Shown: positions 59,625 to 64,000 of the stretch, one piece after another
Layout: each line of letters starts with the position of its first letter
Position numbering within the stretch: position 1 is the stretch's first letter
Assembly: GCA_002435385.1 (NCBI GenBank)
Contig: DJMN01000017.1
Span: forward strand, 62,001 to 126,000
Direction: 5' to 3'
Origin: Patescibacteria group bacterium UBA6489
GTDB taxonomy: Bacteria; Patescibacteriota; Gracilibacteria; BD1-5; UBA6164
Length of the DNA: 64,000 nt
The notes under the pieces: model-generated
Seen by the model: the letters and a program-made list of their open reading frames with translations, nothing else
The model's database searches: none
What the model was told of the DNA's origin: nothing
Made by a program: the position numbers and the translations under genes

Positions 59625-60413
59625 TTGTACCCATTTTTTGAAATATATGATTGATTTCTTATATACACTTTTTGATTAACATTAACTATTTGTTTTTTTC
59701 TTTTCTTGTGGCAGCTTAAAAAGATGTCTTTTAGGTTTGGGTATAATTTTTCTTTCTTCTTAAATAATATATTGTGGTATTTTCTAAGTATTTTTATTTT
59801 TTCTAGGCTTTTTTATATTGTTGCAGATTGGAATAATATGAAATTTATAAAAAATCCTTTTGAATTTTTTATAATGAGTGATTATAATTTCTCTCTATTT
59901 TGAGCGGTTTTTTGATTTTTTCTAGTATTTTTTATAATGCTGAAAATAGATAAAAGAACTGTAGTTAAATATATAGATGGTGTTGTTTTATCATTTTTAT
60001 TTATACTTATATTGTGATATATTGGAGCTTTTTTTGGTGGACAGGTTTATGGTTTGGAAACACATTTTTGAATAGAGGTTTCATATAATCATCCTTTTTC
60101 AACAATTCCTTATGAGGTTCCAATTTTTCCTTTGGCTATTGTTTATGCAGTGTTGTTTTTTATTGTTTTTTCTGTTTTGTATACAGTATCAATACTTGTT
60201 AATATTAGAGGACTTATTTGATATGTTTGATTAATTTTGACTTGATTAATATTGTTTATTTTTGAATTTTTTGACTGACAAAATGATATTTTTAAACTTA
60301 ATCTTAATTTAAATTTAACTCAGATTTGTTCAATTGTTTTGATTGCTTTTGCTTCTTATGGTTTGTATAAAGTTTCTACGAATAAGAGTATAAATAAGGA
60401 GGTTAATATTTAA
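59625..60413 (+). CDS. lgt: Prolipoprotein diacylglyceryl transferase (Lgt)-like protein (262 aa)
   Basis: Lgt transfers diacylglycerol from phospholipid to the Cys of prolipoproteins in the membrane. I take the TTG at 59625 as start: MYPFFEIYDGFLIYTFGLTL matches the Lgt N-terminus (xxPFxxxIYxYGLxLxL), whereas the next ATG (59724) would remove that part. Seven hydrophobic segments follow. The signature region reads GYIGAFFGGQVYG where Lgt enzymes have GRxGNFxNGExxG: the essential Arg and Asn positions hold Tyr and Ala. Catalysis by the known mechanism is therefore doubtful. Upstream of comEC, 3 bases apart. Confidence 0.68.
60396..60402 (+). promoter_or_regulatory. Shine-Dalgarno sequence of the comEC-like gene
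   Basis: AAGGAGG lies in the 3' end of the Lgt-like gene, 14 bases before the ATG at 60417. It is the strongest ribosome-binding site seen in the window and links the two genes. Confidence 0.6.
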
Positions 60414-60416
60414 AAT

Positions 60417-61928
60417 ATGAAAATTTCAATTAATCTTATATTCAATTTTTTTGTTGTATCATTTTTATCTTGAGTTTTTATAAACAATTTATTGTTTGAT
60501 GTTTTAGTTTCAGTTTTGGTATTGTTATTTGTTACAATACTTTTTTTGAATTTTTATGTATATAAGAGAAAATTCTTTGTTTATTTTCTTTTTATAATTA
60601 TTTGATTTTTGTTTTGAGTTTTTATATCAAACAATCAGTTACAGAATGTAAAAGAAAATAATATCTTATTGTCTAGGTATTATTGAAATAAGGTGAATAT
60701 TTCTTGAAAGATAGATGAAGTTTATAAGGTTAAAGAGGATGGTATAGAATATAAGATTAAAATTTATAGTATTGGAAAAAAAGACTTTGTAGACAATGAA
60801 ATATATTCTATTGTGTCTATTCCATTTAATTTTAAGTTAAATTTATGAGATATTATTAATTTTGATTCAAAGGTTTATGATGTAAAGAATTTTGATGGTT
60901 TTAAGTATAGGGAATTTTTATTGACTCAGGATGTATATTTTAAGGCTTATGTTTCTGTTTTGTCTATTGTTGATCATGAGGAGTTAAATATTATTATTTC
61001 TAAGTTGTATAAATTTAGGGAGAAGACTTTGTCTGTTATAAATAAAATTTACCCTGAAGAAGAAGCTATATTTTTATGATGAATATTACTTGGTGCTAGA
61101 GAAGAGTTATCAGAGGATTTGAAAAGTAATTTTAATAATTCTTGATTGACTCATCTTATTGCTGTTTCTGGTTTCAATATAACTGTATTGATAATATTTT
61201 TTTCATATATATTGAAGTTTGTTCCAGTGTATGTTAGAACAGTTTTTATCGTTTTTTGAGTAATTATTTTTACTATTTTGGTTTGAGGTTGAGCTTCTGT
61301 AGTTAGAGCTGCTATTATGTGAATAATTGGTTATCTTGTCTTGATTTCAGGTAGACAGTGAAATCCTTTGTCTATAATATTACTCACTGCTCTTATTATG
61401 ATTTTATTTTCTCCTTTGAGTTTAAATTATGATGTTTCTTTTCATTTAAGTTTTTTGGCTGTGTTTTGAATAGTTTATACTCAGAAATTTTTTAATAAAA
61501 TATTTTTCTTTTTACCAGAATTTATGGCTATAAAAGAAGCTTTTGTGTTAACTATGGCTTCTCTAACTTTTACTTTGCCTATAATGATGTTTAATTTTTG
61601 ACAAGTTTCTTTGTTGGCTCCAATTTCAAATATATTGTTAACTTGGACTATTCCTATAGCAATGTTTTTGTGATTTTTGTCTATATTGGTTTATTTTTTC
61701 TTTCAGGTTTGAGGTGTGTTTTTGTGATTTTTTGCTTGGATATTTTTAAAATATGATATAACTATTGTTCATTTATTTTGAAGTTTTGATTCTTTTGTTA
61801 TAAAAATGGATTTTGGAAATTATTCTAATTATTTAGAGTTTTTATATTTTTTGCTTTTAGTTTTTTGTGTAATTTATTTTGGAAGTGAAAAAAGAAAAGT
61901 AGATGAGAAAAGCCTTGCTTTAAGTTAA
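60417..61928 (+). CDS. comEC: ComEC/Rec2-like DNA uptake channel protein (503 aa)
   Basis: Membrane channel for natural transformation. About ten helices. The central signature LTHLIAVSGFNITVL, with the preceding LLGAREELS, is that of the Competence domain. GWGASVVRAAIMGIIGYLV is the following conserved helix (A-S-x-x-R-A). An N-terminal OB-like (DUF4131) part lies between the second and third helix. Unlike long ComEC proteins, the C-terminal metallo-beta-lactamase nuclease domain is missing (503 against about 750 residues). Together with VirD4-like and pilin-like genes it points to DNA acquisition. Confidence 0.86.
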
Positions 61929-62239
61929 GTTATATAAAGAAAATTTTTTTGTTGCTTTTTGTATAAAAAAGATTATTCTAGCTTATGGAGTACCATCTAT
62001 TGTTTGATGTATTCTACTTCAAGTTTTTTCTTGATTTAATTGAAGATTAAATAAAAGTTAATTTTTTATATTTTTTCCTTTATTATAAGGAGATTCTCTT
62101 AAGACATCAACATAATCATAAGAAATATTTTAAGCAGTTTATTGAGGAAAATGTGCTTTTTAAGGGATTATAAAATGATTAATTTTAGTTAGGGTATTTT
62201 GTTTTCATAGTTGATTTTATTATTTAAATAAGGTAAAAA
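61929..62239. other. Intergenic region of about 310 bases before RNase Y
   Basis: AT-rich with no convincing gene; the only short ORF (21 codons, 61985) lacks a ribosome binding site. It may include a small RNA or the rny leader, but no hairpin with a T-run was seen. Confidence 0.5.
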
Positions 62240-63760
62240 ATGGATCCTTTAATGAATATTGTAATGTGAGTCATTTTTTGAATGGCTATTAGTGTTGTCC
62301 TGTTTTTCATTTGGGAAAATAGAAAAAGTAATAAAGCTTTATCTAAGTCCGAGTGAATATTAAAAGATGCAGAGAAAGAGAAAAATAAACTTATTTCTGA
62401 AGCTAAAAAAGAATCTATAAATGTTTTAAATATTGCTAAGAGAGATTCTAGAGAAATAATTAAAAGAGCAGAGGATTTAGAGGAAAGAGTTAGAAAGAGA
62501 GATGAAAAGTTAGATGAGAAATTAGATAAATTAGATAAGAAGCAGGAAGAGTTTAATAAGTATGAAGAAGATCTTAAAGATAGACTTAAAAAGCTTATAG
62601 AGAAAAAAGAGGAGTTAAATTGAAAATTAGCAGAGTTATCTAAATTATCTGAGGAGGAAGCTAAAGAGTTATACTTATCTCAGATAAAAAGAATTTATGA
62701 GAATGATGCTATAACTCTTATTGAAAAGTATAAAAGAAAAATAGAAGAACAAAAAAAGGAAGAGGCTAGAGAAATTATATTAAAGTCTATTCAACAATAT
62801 GCTTCTGATGTAACTAGTGAGGTTACTACTACGGTTATTGAAATACCTAGTGATGATGTAAAGTGAAAACTTATAGGTAAGGAATGAAGAAATATAACTA
62901 CTTTTGAAAAAGAAGCTTGAGTTTCTCTTATTATAGATGATACTCCTGATACGGTTTTTATTTCAGCTTTTGATTTGTATAAAAGATATATTGCTAAAAA
63001 ATCTTTAGAAAAGCTTATTGAAGATGGTAGAATTCAACCCGCTAGAATAGAAGAGGTTGTAAAATCTACAGAAGAAGAAGCAGAAACTCTACTTAGGAAT
63101 TTATGAAATAAGGTTATTGAAGATTTGTGAATAACTGGTATTCCTAGAGAAATTGTTCCAATTATTTGAAAACTTAGATTTAGAACTAGTTATGGTCAAA
63201 ATATATTAAAGCACTCAAAAGAAGTTGCTGTTATTGCGGCCGCTATGGCTGAAGAGCTTGGTGTTGATAGTAATATTGTAAAAAAATGATGATTGCTTCA
63301 TGATATATGAAAGGCTTTGGATCATGATATAGAATGAACTCATCCAGAGATTTGAGCAAAATTATGAAGAAAGTATGGTTTGGAACCAGAGGTTATAGAT
63401 ATAATTGAACACCATCATGAAGACGCTTTCTCTATAAGTATCTATGCTGCTATTGTACAGGTTGCTGATGCTATAAGTTCTGTTAGACCATGAGCTAGAA
63501 GAGAAGCTATAGAAGAATATTTGAAGAGAGTTTGAGAAATGGAGGCTTTAGTTCAAAGTTTTTCATGAGTAAATAAAGCTTATGCTTTGAGTGCAGGTAG
63601 AGAAGTTAGGGTTTTTGTTGATGCAGAGACTATTTCAGATATAGATGCGGCAGAGATGGCTAGAAATATTGCAGAGAATATTCAAGAAAAATTGAGTTAT
63701 CCTGGAGAGGTTAAGGTTAATCTTATAAGGGAGATGAGGGTTATAGAGTATGCTAAGTAA
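62240..63760 (+). CDS. rny: Ribonuclease Y (506 aa)
   Basis: Membrane-anchored endoribonuclease of mRNA decay. N-terminal helix (about residues 5-25), then a long charged coiled-coil (26-190), a KH domain ([20 protein letters not shown]), and an HD domain: [16 protein letters not shown], then [19 protein letters not shown] with the metal-binding His-Asp, and [11 protein letters not shown]-terminal [20 protein letters not shown] is the conserved RNase Y tail. At 506 residues it has the normal length. With RNase J it forms the Gram-positive-style RNA decay pair. Confidence 0.95.
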
Positions 63761-63770
63761 TTTTCTGAGT

Positions 63771-63914
63771 ATGAATAGAAGAAGAAAAGCTAAAAAGGCA
63801 AGAAAATTATGAGATTATTATTTCTATAAAAAACATAGTTGTAAGGGATCGGAGGTTTGTTTAGATAAATGTGAAGAAATAGATAGAAGAGTGCGAGGAG
63901 AGGATAAATGATAA
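63771..63914 (+). CDS. Small Cys-containing hypothetical protein (47 aa)
   Basis: Starts 10 bases after the rny stop; probably co-transcribed. Highly basic N-terminus (MNRRRKAKKARKLGDYYFYK) and three Cys (HSCKGSEVCLDKC) that could bind a metal or nucleic acid. The final codons are AAA TGA TAA: in code 25 the TGA adds a C-terminal Gly and TAA terminates. Whether this ORF is expressed is open, but its position and charge pattern support a small RNA- or ribosome-associated protein. Confidence 0.5.
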
Positions 63915-64000
63915 TTTGAAATTTTTTTAAAACTAGTTTAAGATTATAGTTTAATCAGTGTTGTTTAATATTTAATAAAATTATATGTATAGTTGAAATG

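Noticed and set aside
59706..59903. A start at 59706 (TTG) or 59724 (ATG) for the Lgt-like gene
   Set aside because: Both remove the conserved Lgt N-terminus; the TTG at 59625 restores it and the frame is open from there.

Overview
The window is very AT-rich and reads correctly only if TGA is a sense codon for glycine (genetic code 25). With TGA as stop every gene is cut into short pieces. With TGA as Gly, invariant glycines fall exactly on TGA: the EF-G DTPGHVDF motif, GatA DTGGS, the UMP kinase GGGN loop and the glycines of PheS. Code 25 is known from Ca. Absconditabacteria (SR1) and Ca. Gracilibacteria (BD1-5/GN02) of the CPR/Patescibacteria, so this is most likely a chromosome segment of one of them. 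Stops used are TAA and TAG. No tRNA, rRNA or CRISPR array was seen. All CDS coordinates include the stop codon.

Layout. 1-18.2 kb (+): the 3' end of a giant surface protein (3,538 residues visible), an intergenic stretch with repeats and a terminator, an 1,842-residue secreted multi-domain wall hydrolase (SLH-like, SH3-like, M23 peptidase, permuted papain-like), and two small membrane proteins. 18.2-23.4 kb (-): one transcription unit with promoter, VirD4/TraG-like ATPase, three T4SS-pilin-type membrane proteins (two carrying three pilin modules in tandem) and a terminator. 23.4-30.2 kb (-): membrane protein, MFS transporter, VanW-like protein, UMP kinase, secreted protein, RNase J. 30.5-33.0 kb (-): four single-module pilin-like genes and an HELGH metallopeptidase in one tight operon. 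33.3-33.9 kb (-): radC. 34.2-38.6 kb (+): surface-glycan genes (GT4 glycosyltransferase, O-antigen-ligase-like, GT39-like). 38.7-50.6 kb (-): fusA, a hypothetical, prmC, ABC-2 permease, fmt, WecA/MraY-like transferase, a PETG-anchored surface protein, yidC-rnpA-rpmH, dcd, CYTH protein, and small proteins. 50.7-55.3 kb (+): rplS, gatA, pheS, a GIN-domain surface protein. 55.3-59.3 kb (-): two large exported proteins, one with SLH domains. 59.6-63.9 kb (+): Lgt-like protein, comEC-like, RNase Y, and a 47-residue Cys-containing ORF.

How it fits together. Housekeeping genes for translation (EF-G, L19, L34, PheS, GatA, Fmt, PrmC), RNA decay (RNases J and Y, RnpA) and nucleotide metabolism (PyrH, Dcd) are interleaved with genes for a cell surface rich in very large adhesin-like and SLH proteins, glycan synthesis, a type IV secretion-like pilus/ATPase apparatus and a DNA-uptake channel. 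This matches the host-attached or predatory, scavenging lifestyle inferred for these phyla. The most unusual items are the expanded T4SS-pilin set with triple-module proteins and a metallopeptidase, the repeat element inserted in frame into the wall hydrolase, and an Lgt homologue that appears to lack the usual catalytic Arg and Asn.
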